Shown: positions 1 through 8,656 of the stretch, piece by piece
Numbering within the stretch: the stretch's first letter is position 1
Layout: each line of letters opens with the position of its first letter
NCBI RefSeq assembly: GCF_018334155.1
Contig: NZ_JAGXTP010000001.1
Span: 1,612,001-1,676,000, forward strand
Length of the DNA: 64,000 bases
Reading direction: 5' to 3'
DNA from: Devosia litorisediminis
GTDB taxonomy: Bacteria; Pseudomonadota; Alphaproteobacteria; Rhizobiales; Devosiaceae
The notes under the pieces: generated by a model
Seen by the model: only the letters and a program-made list of their open reading frames with translations
Database searches by the model: none
What the model was told of the DNA's origin: nothing
Position numbers and translations under genes: made by a program

Positions 1-2634
1 AAGATAATGCGCAAGCGCATTGCGAAAGGCGCGGGCAACCGGTCGGGTGTCCAGATCATCGACCAGATCGGGCGCACACAGGATCAGGCGCCCCGCTCCG
101 ATGCGCGCCTCGGCCAGTAGCAACAGATCGCGATTGGTGTTCCAGTCGTCGATCACCCGGACGATTGGCGCAAAATCGATCCCGGCCACGTCGAAGGCGC
201 GACGGTGAAACGTCATCTCCCACCAATGCCAGTCGGTGTGAGACTGTGTGGGGAAGTCACGGAAGACCGGATGGGTGTTTTCGATCAGCAGACCCAGGGT
301 GTGCGGTTCCTGTCCCTCGGTCCACAGCGTATTCCAGAAGGCCGCCGTATGGCCCATGACCGCGTTGGGCTTGAGGGTGTCTGGTGATGGTGCCAGCACC
401 ATGGTCTCGCCGGCGCTGATGCGCGCCAGCGCAGCCGCGTCGAGGCTTGTCACGATTGGTAGGTCGGGCACGGCTGCGGCGGGAGGCATGACCCAGAGCG
501 ACCAGCGATTGCGGTATTGGGTACCTGTCAGACTGACGACCAGTTCGTAACGGGCGGAAGTGGGCAAATCTGCGGTGGCGATGATAACTTCGCCCAGTGT
601 ATGCAGGGCGCCAGCGGTGATATCTGCGGCGGTGATCAACCCCATGCGCAAGGTTTGCCCGTCCTCGGCCCTGACGGACCAGTTCAGTTCTGCGCTGGGC
701 AGATCATGGGGGCCGAACTGCGCCAGTTGCAGCCTAGCGACAAAATCTTCGCCCTGGGTCACGACAAAGCGGGTGGCGCGGAGGAGCGGGACGATGGGGG
801 CGCAGAACTCCCGGAATCGGGCCGGCGTGACATAGGGCTTTTCATCCCAGAAGGCGTCAACGACGCCAACCAGTGCGGTGCCCTGCCCCGGAAAATCCTG
901 CAGCCCGAGCAGTTGAACGCCAGCGAATCCGTCGGTGCGCAGCGCCGCTTCCACTTCTTCCTTGTAGAGCTGGGTCTGCAGCGCGCCGCTGGCCATCAGG
1001 TAATCTTTTGTCAATGGCAACAAGCCCTTGGCGGCCAAGTCTTCGCGCACGCGCTCAAAATTGCGTGCTTCGAGGACGCCGGTGTATTTGTCGATTTCGG
1101 TCAGATCAGGGAAGACGCACCACTGGCCAATCTCGTGGCTGACCAAAGGTTGCGGGATGCTGTCGCGCCATTCGGACCAGTCGGTCATGGTCTCGAGCGG
1201 ACGGGCGTTGAGGCGGCCGTCGAGATTTTCGCCCCAGCGCTGATTGCGCGGCTCGGGCTTAGTCAGATAGTCGGCGCGTTCGACCGTGGGCCAACCGGAG
1301 CCACCGGTGTAAACCCTTCTATTGTCTCGTGATTTCCAACCAGCGATGAAGCGTTCGAGGAAGGCGTGTGTGCCGGCGCCATTCACTTCATTGCCGACGC
1401 AGAACATGACAAAGCTGGGGTGATTACCGTAGTCGCGCATGATGCGTTCGGCTTCGGCGTGGATGTAGCGGTCCAGCGCGGGATCGGCACCAAGCACCGG
1501 CCAGACCGGGGTCTCGACATGGAGCAGCATGCCCATCTCGTCGGCGACACCAAAGGCTGCTTCGGGTGGGCACCAGGAATGATAGCGGATGTGGTTGAGG
1601 CCGTAAGCCTTTGCGGTTTCAAAAATTTTTCGCCAGCCGGCTGTGTCGGTGGGCGGGTATCCGGTAAGGGGGAAGATGGCGCAATCAAGCGTGCCGCGCA
1701 GGAAAACCGGACGGCCATTGAGCGTCAGGCTGCGGCCTGCGCGGGCGAATTCGCGAATGCCGAAGCGGGTTTGGCGGCGGTCGAGTTCGATGCCATCGCG
1801 TTTCCAGATGACGGTGGCGGTGTGCAGGACCGGGTTGAATTCATCCCAGAGGGCAGCGGTTTCGGGCAGCGAAAACGCCACCGATCTGGTGGTGAAACCG
1901 CTCGAAACTGTCAGCAGACTGTTGGCAATGAGCCTCACAGTTTGCCCGCTCAGGGCGATTTCGACCAAGAGTTCGTCGCGATGCTCACCGGAGAAGAAAG
2001 TGGGCCAGCGATTGTCGGCGTCAAAGGCATCGAGTTCGATGTCGATGCTGATGTCACGACTAAGCGCATGAACGTCCAGACGGGCGATCGAGGCACGGGC
2101 CGCTTCGATGCGCAGATAGCCAACGACCCCATTCCAGTTTGTCTGGGTGTGCTCGGTGGTTGAATGGGCCACGGCGCCCATCAGGGCACTATCGCGAATG
2201 ATCGCCTCGCCCACGGCTTCAAAGCGCTCATTGTCGATCATCATGACCAGGCTGTGCTCGCCGGGGGCGAGTTTGCCGATCAGCATGCGAACAGCGGTCG
2301 ACAGGCTCTCATCGCGCCCCAGCTTGTAGCCATCGAGCCAGACATTGACCTCGCCGTGCGGACGCTCGAGCGCCAGATGATAGAAATGATCGTCGCAACC
2401 TTCAGGCACGGTAAAGCTGCGGGCGTACCAGGCCTTGCCGACATAAGGATGACGGCGGCTGAGATGGGCCATGGTGCCACCGGTGGTCAGCGGGGTCTTT
2501 TGCGCCTCGTCGACACTGCCGGGCAAAGCGATGGTGTCGTCCAGCGCCTTGGCAAACCAGCATTCGCGTTCACCCCGATTGTCGGGATCCAGAGCAAATG
2601 ACCATTGGCCTTGAAGGGGAATGGAAAACAGCAT
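1..2634 (-). CDS. Glycoside hydrolase family 2 protein (beta-galactosidase-like), 3' end outside window
   Basis: The reading frame is open from an ATG at 2634 to the left edge, giving 878 residues with no stop, so the C-terminus is missing. The N-terminal half reads as a GH2 sugar-binding/jelly-roll region (LALERPHGEVNVWLDG) followed by an immunoglobulin-like region. The TIM barrel carries FCVGNEVNG with the probable acid/base Glu416 and SHEIGQW with a candidate nucleophile Glu501. Family members hydrolyse beta-linked galactosides, glucuronides or mannosides. The exact substrate cannot be read from sequence, but the divergent galactonate dehydratase and SDR favour a beta-galactosidase role. 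No signal peptide is visible, so it is probably cytoplasmic. It likely shares regulation with the divergent operon. Confidence 0.85.
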   Translation of the reverse strand, partial: MLFSIPLQGQWSFALDPDNRGERECWFAKALDDTIALPGSVDEAQKTPLTTGGTMAHLSRRHPYVGKAWYARSFTVPEGCDDHFYHLALERPHGEVNVWLDGYKLGRDESLSTAVRMLIGKLAPGEHSLVMMIDNERFEAVGEAIIRDSALMGAVAHSTTEHTQTNWNGVVGYLRIEAARASIARLDVHALSRDISIDIELDAFDADNRWPTFFSGEHRDELLVEIALSGQTVRLIANSLLTVSSGFTTRSVAFSLPETAALWDEFNPVLHTATVIWKRDGIELDRRQTRFGIREFARAGRSLTLNGRPVFLRGTLDCAIFPLTGYPPTDTAGWRKIFETAKAYGLNHIRYHSWCPPEAAFGVADEMGMLLHVETPVWPVLGADPALDRYIHAEAERIMRDYGNHPSFVMFCVGNEVNGAGTHAFLERFIAGWKSRDNRRVYTGGSGWPTVERADYLTKPEPRNQRWGENLDGRLNARPLETMTDWSEWRDSIPQPLVSHEIGQWCVFPDLTEIDKYTGVLEARNFERVREDLAAKGLLPLTKDYLMASGALQTQLYKEEVEAALRTDGFAGVQLLGLQDFPGQGTALVGVVDAFWDEKPYVTPARFREFCAPIVPLLRATRFVVTQGEDFVARLQLAQFGPHDLPSAELNWSVRAEDGQTLRMGLITAADITAGALHTLGEVIIATADLPTSARYELVVSLTGTQYRNRWSLWVMPPAAAVPDLPIVTSLDAAALARISAGETMVLAPSPDTLKPNAVMGHTAAFWNTLWTEGQEPHTLGLLIENTHPVFRDFPTQSHTDWHWWEMTFHRRAFDVAGIDFAPIVRVIDDWNTNRDLLLLAEARIGAGRLILCAPDLVDDLDTRPVARAFRNALAHYL

Positions 2635-2704
2635 GGTAGTCCCTGACTGGTCGTGACGGTGTTTCGGACGCCGGCACTGACTCAACACGTCCACGCCCAT
2701 CCAG

Positions 2705-2724
2705 TTTAATAATCTGATGTTTGA
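2705..2724. promoter_or_regulatory. Putative GntR operator, copy 1
   Basis: TTTAAT followed by AATCTGATGTTTGA. It matches copy 2 (2779-2798) at 18 of 20 positions. It sits upstream of the GH2 gene start (2634) on the opposite strand. The family assignment is inferred from the FadR-type regulator encoded at 4747. Confidence 0.5.
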
Positions 2725-2778
2725 ACGCAGTGTCAACCCGAGATGGCGCCTTGACCAAGCCATAGGCGCCTCATAGTG

Positions 2779-2798
2779 TTTAATCATCTGATGTATGA
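2779..2798. promoter_or_regulatory. Putative GntR operator, copy 2
   Basis: TTTAAT followed by CATCTGATGTATGA, with TCAT/ATGA half-sites arranged as an imperfect palindrome. It lies 74 bp from copy 1 (about seven helical turns) and overlaps the ribosome binding site of the dehydratase gene. A bound repressor would therefore block the start of that transcript. Confidence 0.5.
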
Positions 2799-2808
2799 GG
2801 CTGGTCCC

Positions 2809-3981
2809 GTGAAGATAACTGCCATCAATACCCGCGTGGTCAATGCCGAGATGCGCAATTGGGTTTTTGTGAAGGTCGAGACCGACGAGCCGGGCCTGTT
2901 TGGCTGGGGCGAGGCCACGCTGGAATGGAAAACCCGCGCTGTGGTCGGCGCGATCGAGGATTTGGCGCCGCTGCTGATCGGCCGCGATCCGCGCGATATC
3001 GAGCAGGCCTATCGGGCCATGACCAAGCAGAGCTTCTGGCGGCTGGGTGCTATCGGCATGAGTGCGGTATCGGGGATCGAGCTGGCGCTGTGGGACATTC
3101 TGGGCAAGCATCTGAATGTGCCAGTCTGGCGCCTGCTGGGTGGCAAGGTGCGCGACAAGGTTGGCGTCTATACCCATCTGGGGATGGGCGACATGCGCGC
3201 GGTTTACGAGACCAACGATGTTGAACCATTGGTGGAGCGCGCACGCGAAGTGGTCGACCTTGGCTACAAGGCATTCAAGGCCGTGTTCATTCCCTATACC
3301 CATTATCACGCGCCCCTGCCCGAGGTGGACAAGGTGGGCCGCATGATGCAGGCGATGCGCGAAGCGGTTGGCGACAGCATCGAGATCATGGTGGACTTCC
3401 ATGGCCGCCCCGCGTCAGCGGGTGCAGCGCTGGCCTATATCGAGGCGCTGGCGCCCGGCCGCCCGATGTTTGTCGAAGAACCGGTCCCGCCCGGCGATTT
3501 TGCCAATCTGGCCAAGCTGGCAGGCCGTAGTTCGGTGCCACTGGCTACCGGCGAGCGGCTGATTGAGCGGACCGAGTTCGACGCGCTGTTCGCCAGCCAG
3601 GCCATCGACATTGTGCAACCCGATATCTGCCATTGCGGCGGGTTGATGGAAGCCAAGAAAATTGCCGCGCGGGCCGAAGCCCTGGGCATTGGAGTGGCAC
3701 CACACAATCCGCTGGGGCCGATTGCCGGTGTCGCGGCGCTGCACTTTGCGGTGTCGACACCCAATCACGTCATTCAGGAAGAAATGGTTGGGGCTGTGCC
3801 TTGGTATTTCGACGTCGTGCAGGGACCGATCAAGCGGGTGGATGGCTATTGGCAAGTGCCCGAGGCACCGGGCCTGGGGATCACGGTTGACGAAGATGCC
3901 TGCGCCAAGCATCCGTTTGTGCAGGAGGTGATGCACACCCAGAACGCCGTGCTCGCCGATGGCACGCTGGTGGACTGGTAG
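2809..3981 (+). CDS. dgoD: D-galactonate dehydratase-type enolase-superfamily enzyme
   Basis: Member of the mandelate racemase/enolase superfamily, closest in remembered sequence to DgoD, which dehydrates D-galactonate to 2-keto-3-deoxygalactonate. The GTG at 2809 is chosen because GAGG precedes it by 8 nt and the product then begins MKITAINT like DgoD; starts at 2776 or 2791 are possible in frame. Visible motifs are VDFHGR (metal ligand Asp196, catalytic His198), FVEEP (Glu223/224), GER (Glu249) and HNPLGP (His299). This is the full Mg-binding and acid/base set for 390 residues. It heads an operon with the SDR and GntR genes. Another sugar-acid substrate is possible. Confidence 0.8.
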   Translation: MKITAINTRVVNAEMRNWVFVKVETDEPGLFGWGEATLEWKTRAVVGAIEDLAPLLIGRDPRDIEQAYRAMTKQSFWRLGAIGMSAVSGIELALWDILGKHLNVPVWRLLGGKVRDKVGVYTHLGMGDMRAVYETNDVEPLVERAREVVDLGYKAFKAVFIPYTHYHAPLPEVDKVGRMMQAMREAVGDSIEIMVDFHGRPASAGAALAYIEALAPGRPMFVEEPVPPGDFANLAKLAGRSSVPLATGERLIERTEFDALFASQAIDIVQPDICHCGGLMEAKKIAARAEALGIGVAPHNPLGPIAGVAALHFAVSTPNHVIQEEMVGAVPWYFDVVQGPIKRVDGYWQVPEAPGLGITVDEDACAKHPFVQEVMHTQNAVLADGTLVDW

Positions 3982-3984
3982 ATC

Positions 3985-4740
3985 ATGCGCCTGAAAGACA
4001 AGATAGCAATCATCACCGGCGCGGGGCGCGGCATTGGCGCGGCCATCGCCGAGGCCTTCGTGCGCGAAGGTGCCGAGGTGGTGATTGCCGAACAGGATGC
4101 CGAAACCGGCAGCGCTACGGCCACCCGGCTGGGCGCCTGGTTCGTGCCGAGCGATGTAACCGATCAGGCGTTGGTGGATCAGCTGGTCGCCGCCGTGGTG
4201 GCCAAGTATGGCCGCATCGACATTCTGGTCAATAATGCCGGGATCAACGTCTTTCACGAACCGCTGGAAACCAGCGACGCGGAATGGGCGCGCTGCATGG
4301 CGGTGGATCTCGAGGGGGTCTGGCGCCTGTGCCGGGCCGTCCTACCCACAATGCTCGCCAATCAGGCTGGCAGCATCGTCAACATCTCCTCCTCGCACAG
4401 TACCAGCATTATTCCGGGCAGCTTCCCCTACCCCGTGGCCAAGCATGGTTTGCTGGGCCTGACGCGGGCGCTGGGGATCGAATATGCCGCTCGCAATATA
4501 CGGGTAAACGCGATTGCGCCGGGCTATATCGAGACGCAGTTGGCGATTGACTACTGGGCCAGCTTCCCCGATCCGGCGGCCGAACGGCAACGCACCTATG
4601 ATCTGCATCCGCCCAAGCGCATCGGCACGCCCGAGGAAGTCGCCATGACGGCGGTGTTTCTGGCGAGCGACGAAGCCCCCTTCATCAATGCCACCTCGAT
4701 TGCCATCGATGGTGGACGCTCGGTGCTCTATCATGAGTAG
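3985..4740 (+). CDS. SDR-family oxidoreductase, likely sugar (galactose) dehydrogenase
   Basis: Classical short-chain dehydrogenase of 251 residues. It has the NAD(P)-binding GAGRGIG near the N-terminus, NNAG, an active-site Ser stretch (NISSSHS) and the catalytic YPVAK. The start is 3 nt after the dehydratase stop, so the two are co-translated. Such enzymes next to a galactonate dehydratase usually oxidise an aldose to its lactone, which would supply galactonate. That role is inferred from context; the sequence alone does not fix the substrate. Confidence 0.8.
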   Translation: MRLKDKIAIITGAGRGIGAAIAEAFVREGAEVVIAEQDAETGSATATRLGAWFVPSDVTDQALVDQLVAAVVAKYGRIDILVNNAGINVFHEPLETSDAEWARCMAVDLEGVWRLCRAVLPTMLANQAGSIVNISSSHSTSIIPGSFPYPVAKHGLLGLTRALGIEYAARNIRVNAIAPGYIETQLAIDYWASFPDPAAERQRTYDLHPPKRIGTPEEVAMTAVFLASDEAPFINATSIAIDGGRSVLYHE

Positions 4741-4746
4741 CGCGCC

Positions 4747-5493
4747 ATGACGGACGACCCACTGGCGCGAACACTGGTGAAGCCGCGCGTGCATCGGCAC
4801 GTGGTCAAGACGCTGGCGCAGCGCCTGCTTGGCGGTGCATTCCAGCCCGGCGACGTGTTGCCGCCCGAGCCCGATATGTGCGCTGATTTCAAGGTGAGCC
4901 GCAGCGCCGTGCGTGAAGCGATCAAGGTGCTCGACAGCAAGGGCATGGTGACCACCAGACCGCGTATCGGCACGGTCGTCCGGTCGCGCCATGAGTGGAA
5001 CCTGCTCGATCCGGATCTGCTGGCCTGGTCGATCGAAGTGCAGCCCAGCGCCGAACTTGTGCTCAGTCTGATCGAGGCGCGTCAAGTGATCGAGCCGGCC
5101 GCGGCACGCTTTGCAGCCCTGCGCGCCACCGCAGCAGATCTGGCGCCAATGGAAGATGCCTTTGCCCGCATGAGCAAGGCCAAGCAGAGCCAAGACTTCA
5201 GCACCTTCAATCAGGCCGACATCGATTTTCACACCGCCTTGCTACGGGCCAGTGGCAATATCGTGTTCCAGCAGTTGTCCAACACCATTGGGGCTGCACT
5301 GGCCTATTCGTTCCGGTTGACCGTGGAGCGGGCCCGTGAGCCCGGCGCGTCCCTGGCCAATCATGGCGAGGTGATCGAGCGCATCCGCCATCGCGACAGC
5401 GAAGGCGCTTATGCCTCAATGGCCCGCCTGCTCAATATTGCCATTGTCGATCTGGGCCTGAGCGGCATGCAGGACAATAGCCGCCAGCTTTGA
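4747..5493 (+). CDS. GntR/FadR-family transcriptional regulator
   Basis: Two-domain repressor of 248 residues. The N-terminal winged helix contains LPPEPDMCADFKVSRSAVRE and the wing RPRIGTVV. The C-terminal FCD ligand domain has DIDFHTALL and NHGEVI, typical metal/ligand His and Asp positions. It resembles DgoR-type regulators that sense sugar acids. It is the last gene of the sugar-acid operon, 6 nt after the SDR, and probably binds the repeated ATCTGATGTnTGA sites between 2705 and 2798. Its stop is 6 nt from the convergent trxC stop. Confidence 0.85.
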   Translation: MTDDPLARTLVKPRVHRHVVKTLAQRLLGGAFQPGDVLPPEPDMCADFKVSRSAVREAIKVLDSKGMVTTRPRIGTVVRSRHEWNLLDPDLLAWSIEVQPSAELVLSLIEARQVIEPAAARFAALRATAADLAPMEDAFARMSKAKQSQDFSTFNQADIDFHTALLRASGNIVFQQLSNTIGAALAYSFRLTVERAREPGASLANHGEVIERIRHRDSEGAYASMARLLNIAIVDLGLSGMQDNSRQL

Positions 5494-5499
5494 CCCAGA

Positions 5500-5940
5500 C
5501 TATCTGGTGCGCGCACCCTCGGCCCATTTGAGGATATCGCTGGACGACATAGCGCCCGAAACGCGGGCCACTTCCTTGCCGTTTTCAAACAGCAGCATGG
5601 TGGGAATACCGCGAATGGCCAGACGCGTGGACAGCTCCGGGGCTTCATCGGAATTGAGTTTGAGGAACCGCATGCCCGGTTCGGCCTTGCGGGCGGCTTC
5701 GGCAAATTGCGGGCTCATGACCCGGCACGGGCCGCACCAGGGCGCCCAGACATCGACCAGCACGGGAATGTCGGTCTTGGCGATCTGGCGTTCGAGCTTG
5801 CTGGCCGACATGTCTGCCGGGGTGCCATCAAACAGCGCGGTTGCGCACTTGCCGCACTTGCCGGCGGCGGCATTCTTGTCGGTAGAGACGCGGTTGATCG
5901 CACCGCAGGCGGTGCAGACAACGTGACTGGATTGGCTCAT
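5500..5940 (-). CDS. trxC: Thioredoxin 2 (TrxC), zinc-binding N-terminus
   Basis: 146 residues. The N-terminal zinc module has two CxxC pairs (Cys9/Cys12 and Cys29/Cys32), followed by a thioredoxin fold with the active site WCGPC and the cis-proline stretch GIPTM. It reduces disulfides in the cytoplasm. TrxC proteins are usually linked to oxidative or electrophile stress. It lies downstream of a small membrane-protein gene on the same strand (30-nt gap), and both probably read from the promoter carrying the AT-rich palindrome at 6213. The sulfur-related neighbours suggest a role in sulfide/persulfide redox control. Confidence 0.92.
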   Translation of the reverse strand: MSQSSHVVCTACGAINRVSTDKNAAAGKCGKCATALFDGTPADMSASKLERQIAKTDIPVLVDVWAPWCGPCRVMSPQFAEAARKAEPGMRFLKLNSDEAPELSTRLAIRGIPTMLLFENGKEVARVSGAMSSSDILKWAEGARTR

Positions 5941-5970
5941 GGCGTTTGGTCCTGAAGGCGTGGGTTGAGG

Positions 5971-6189
5971 CTAGCTGACCACTTGCATGCGCACCAGCTT
6001 GGCCGCGAGCAGCAGCCAGGGCACGCCATGCAGCGCCATGTCGAAAATGTCCATTGGCCTGGTCAGCGTGCCGTTGAACAGCATGCGTATCTTTTCGACC
6101 AGATGAGGCTCTGGCAGGAAGGGCGCCAGACCCAGTGTCAGCGCCAGCAGGATCAAGGGAGTGAGCGGCAGGCTGTCGAGCCAGTCCAT
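5971..6189 (-). CDS. Small conserved membrane protein of unknown function
   Basis: 72 residues, with an N-terminal hydrophobic segment (about residues 8-25), the stretch FLPEPHLVEKIRM and a second hydrophobic segment (PWLLLAAKL). GAGGTG precedes the ATG. I recall similar approximately 70-residue proteins, sometimes mislabelled RND transporter, but assign no function. It is the first gene of the unit with trxC, directly behind the candidate operator at 6213-6228. Confidence 0.6.
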   Translation of the reverse strand: MDWLDSLPLTPLILLALTLGLAPFLPEPHLVEKIRMLFNGTLTRPMDIFDMALHGVPWLLLAAKLVRMQVVS

Positions 6190-6212
6190 GGTGCACCTCA
6201 GCGTTTATTTAT

Positions 6213-6228
6213 ATTAGCACTATCTAAT
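6213..6228. promoter_or_regulatory. AT-rich inverted repeat, candidate ArsR-type (BigR/SqrR-like) operator
   Basis: ATTAG-N6-CTAAT, a perfect inverted repeat in an AT-rich stretch flanked by ATAT on both sides. It is 24 bp upstream of the small membrane gene/trxC start and between that unit and the divergent sulfurtransferase gene. The form and the sulfur context suggest a sulfide- or metal-responsive ArsR-family repressor; no such gene is in the window. Confidence 0.45.
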
Positions 6229-6400
6229 GTATATTGCTGCGCGGTGCAAGGGATGGCGTTGGCGAGAATGCGATGCTCATGCCATCACCGATCGAGGCAT
6301 GAAAATCCGCAAGACGCCCGAAATTGGCCAAGCCATAGCCAGACACCAGCGGGGCGGGTGCACTAGAGTGCGCGCAATCTAGGAATATGGAGTATCGAGC

Positions 6401-7324
6401 ATGCGTTTTGCACTGTTTGCCGCCGCTGCGGTTTTGAGCGTTGCCAGCATGGCAACATCCGTCCAGGCCGAGCGCCTCACCGATGCGCCGCTGGTTGATG
6501 CAAACTGGCTGGAAGAGCATCTGGGCAATGAAAGCCTGGTCGTGCTGGACGTGCGCAATCCCGTTGAGAACGTACAGCCTTACGACACCGCACATATCCC
6601 CGGCGCCATCTCGGCACCATATGGCAGCGCTGGCTGGCGCAATGAAATCCAGGGCATTCCCGGCCAGTTCCCTGGCGTGGAAGCCACCTCGGCCCTGATC
6701 AGCAGCCTGGGTATCAGCAATGACGACCACGTTGTTATCGTGCCGAATGGCGACAATTCGTCGGAATTTGGTGGCGCAACCCGCGTGTACTGGACGTTCA
6801 AGGTTCTCGGCCATGACGCCGTGTCGATCCTGGATGGCGGCGCCCGCGCCTGGGATGCAGCCGGCGGCGAAGTGACCGACGTTGCCACCGTGCTCGAGCC
6901 CACCACCTTCAACGCTGATTTCCAGCAGCATCTGCTGGCCACCACGGCAGACGTGGAAGCGGCTATCGCCAACGGCACCAAGCTGGTCGACGGTCGTCCG
7001 GTCGCGCAGTATCGCGGCGAGAGCAAGAGCCCGGTTGCCCGCGTTGCCGGCACCATTCCCGGTGCAGTCAATATCGACAATGGCCAGCTCTATGACGCTG
7101 ACGGCGCCTCCTATGTGAGTGCAGAGACGGTCGCCCAGCTCGCTTCGGGCGTTGGCCTCGGCGCTGAAGAAGCCAACATTGCCTTCTGCAATACCGGTCA
7201 CTGGGCTTCGGTTGTCTGGTTCGGTCTGTCCGAAGTGCAGGGTAACAAGAACACCCGTATGTATGACGGCTCGCTGGCCGAGTGGACTGCCGATGAATCG
7301 CGCCCGGTTGCCAACGGCATCTAA
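6401..7324 (+). CDS. Exported tandem-rhodanese sulfurtransferase
   Basis: 307 residues with a cleavable signal peptide (hydrophobic FAAAAVLSVASMA then VQA). Two rhodanese domains follow. The second holds the active-site loop AFCNTGHWAS with Cys263 as the persulfide carrier. The first domain lacks a clear catalytic Cys, as is usual for thiosulfate/3-mercaptopyruvate sulfurtransferases. It would transfer sulfane sulfur, for example thiosulfate to cyanide or a thiol, in the periplasm. GGAG lies 8 nt before the ATG. It is followed by the YeeE transporter gene, so donor processing and import may be linked. Confidence 0.88.
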   Translation: MRFALFAAAAVLSVASMATSVQAERLTDAPLVDANWLEEHLGNESLVVLDVRNPVENVQPYDTAHIPGAISAPYGSAGWRNEIQGIPGQFPGVEATSALISSLGISNDDHVVIVPNGDNSSEFGGATRVYWTFKVLGHDAVSILDGGARAWDAAGGEVTDVATVLEPTTFNADFQQHLLATTADVEAAIANGTKLVDGRPVAQYRGESKSPVARVAGTIPGAVNIDNGQLYDADGASYVSAETVAQLASGVGLGAEEANIAFCNTGHWASVVWFGLSEVQGNKNTRMYDGSLAEWTADESRPVANGI

Positions 7325-7349
7325 TCGCGACTTGCCCTGAACGATACCA

Positions 7350-7381
7350 ACAATGTCCAGAGCTCCGGTTCTGGACATTGT
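7350..7381 (+). terminator. Hairpin after sulfurtransferase gene
   Basis: A perfect 12-bp stem (ACAATGTCCAGA and its complement) with an 8-nt loop, located 26 nt after the stop. There is no real T-tract, so it may be a weak terminator or an RNA processing/stabilising hairpin before the transporter gene. Confidence 0.55.
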
Positions 7382-7432
7382 GCGTTTGGGCCTCCATTAG
7401 TCGAACAGGTTTTCCAAGGGGGCGTGCGCGCC

Positions 7433-8656
7433 ATGAGTCAGATTTCTGCAACCAGTCCGGGCCCTGCACCGGCAGCCGGCGGCCTGAACGTCGACAAGGG
7501 CGTCGTGCTCGTCGTGGCGTTGGCCATGGTGATTGCCGCGCAGGTTATCGGCCAGCTGATTGATCCCCGTCAGTCGCTGCTGTTCCTGATTGGCGGCCTG
7601 CTGGGCGCCACGCTGTATCATGCCTCGTTCGGGTTCACCGGCGGCTGGCGCCGCATGGTGGTGGAACGCCGTGGCCGGGCCATGCGCGCCCAGATGCTGA
7701 TGATCGGTGTTACCGCAGTCGCCTTCCTGCCCCTGTTGGCCATGGGCAATGTTTTCGGCCAGCCGCTGGTCGGCGCGACCGCACCGGTCGGTGTTTCGGT
7801 GCTGGTGGGCGCGGCGATGTTTGGTCTGGGCATGCAACTGGGTGGCGGCTGTGGCTCGGGCACGCTGTTCACGGTGGGCGGCGGCAGCGCCCGCATGCTG
7901 GTGACGCTGGTATTCTTCATCATCGGGGCGGTCGCCGGCACGGCACACCTGCCCTATTGGCTGACCTTGCCCTCACTGCCCCCCACCAGTCTGGGAACGG
8001 TGCTGGGCGTGCCCGGCGGCATTGCAGTGACACTGGTTGCCCTGGCGGCAGTGGCCGGGGTGACTGCGCTGGTTGAACGCGCCCGGCACGGGAGTCTGGA
8101 AGCGGCACCGCGTCCGGCGCGCAAGGGGCTTGAACGCCTGCTGCATGGTCCCTGGCCACTGGTTGGCGCCGGGCTGGCGCTGGCGGGGCTGAATCTGGCG
8201 ACCCTGGTGGTGGCTGGTCATCCGTGGTCGATCACCTATGGCTTTGGCCTGTGGGGCGCCAAGATTGCCCAGGCGGTCGGCGTGCCGGTCGCCAGCTGGG
8301 AATTCTGGACCTGGCCTGCGCAGGCGCAGGCGCTCAACGATTCGGTGCTGGCCGACACCACTTCGGTGATGAATTTCGGCATCATTCTGGGCGCCGCGCT
8401 GGCGGCAGGGCTGGCCGGCAAGTTCGCCCCCAAGGTTGCAGTACCCCTGCTCTCGCTGGTGGCGGCTGCGCTGGGCGGCCTGCTGATGGGCTATGGCGCC
8501 CGGCTGTCGTTTGGCTGCAATATCGGCGCGCTGTTCTCGGGCATTGCCTCGGGCAGCCTGCATGGCTGGTTGTGGTTCGCTGCCGCCTTTGCGGGTAGCT
8601 TTGCCGGCGTGTTTGCACGCCCCCTCTTTGGTATGGACGGGTTCAAACGCTCATGA
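7433..8656 (+). CDS. YeeE/YedE-family (TsuA-like) sulfur compound transporter
   Basis: About 407 residues with roughly ten membrane segments and two repeat halves, each with a Cys loop: GGGCGSGTLF in the first and FGCNIGALFSG in the second. In TsuA, cysteines in such loops hand thiosulfate through the membrane. The ATG at 7433 is preferred over a GTG at 7424 because the purine-rich AAGGGGG sits about 12 nt upstream. The stop overlaps the start of the Cys-repeat gene (ATGA). Thiosulfate or another small sulfur species is the likely cargo; selenium-related roles are also proposed for this family. Confidence 0.82.
   Translation: MSQISATSPGPAPAAGGLNVDKGVVLVVALAMVIAAQVIGQLIDPRQSLLFLIGGLLGATLYHASFGFTGGWRRMVVERRGRAMRAQMLMIGVTAVAFLPLLAMGNVFGQPLVGATAPVGVSVLVGAAMFGLGMQLGGGCGSGTLFTVGGGSARMLVTLVFFIIGAVAGTAHLPYWLTLPSLPPTSLGTVLGVPGGIAVTLVALAAVAGVTALVERARHGSLEAAPRPARKGLERLLHGPWPLVGAGLALAGLNLATLVVAGHPWSITYGFGLWGAKIAQAVGVPVASWEFWTWPAQAQALNDSVLADTTSVMNFGIILGAALAAGLAGKFAPKVAVPLLSLVAAALGGLLMGYGARLSFGCNIGALFSGIASGSLHGWLWFAAAFAGSFAGVFARPLFGMDGFKRS

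Noticed and set aside
517-2163. Long plus-strand open frames opposite the glycosidase
   Set aside because: They are antisense shadows of the GH2 gene, which has clear family motifs on the minus strand through the whole stretch.
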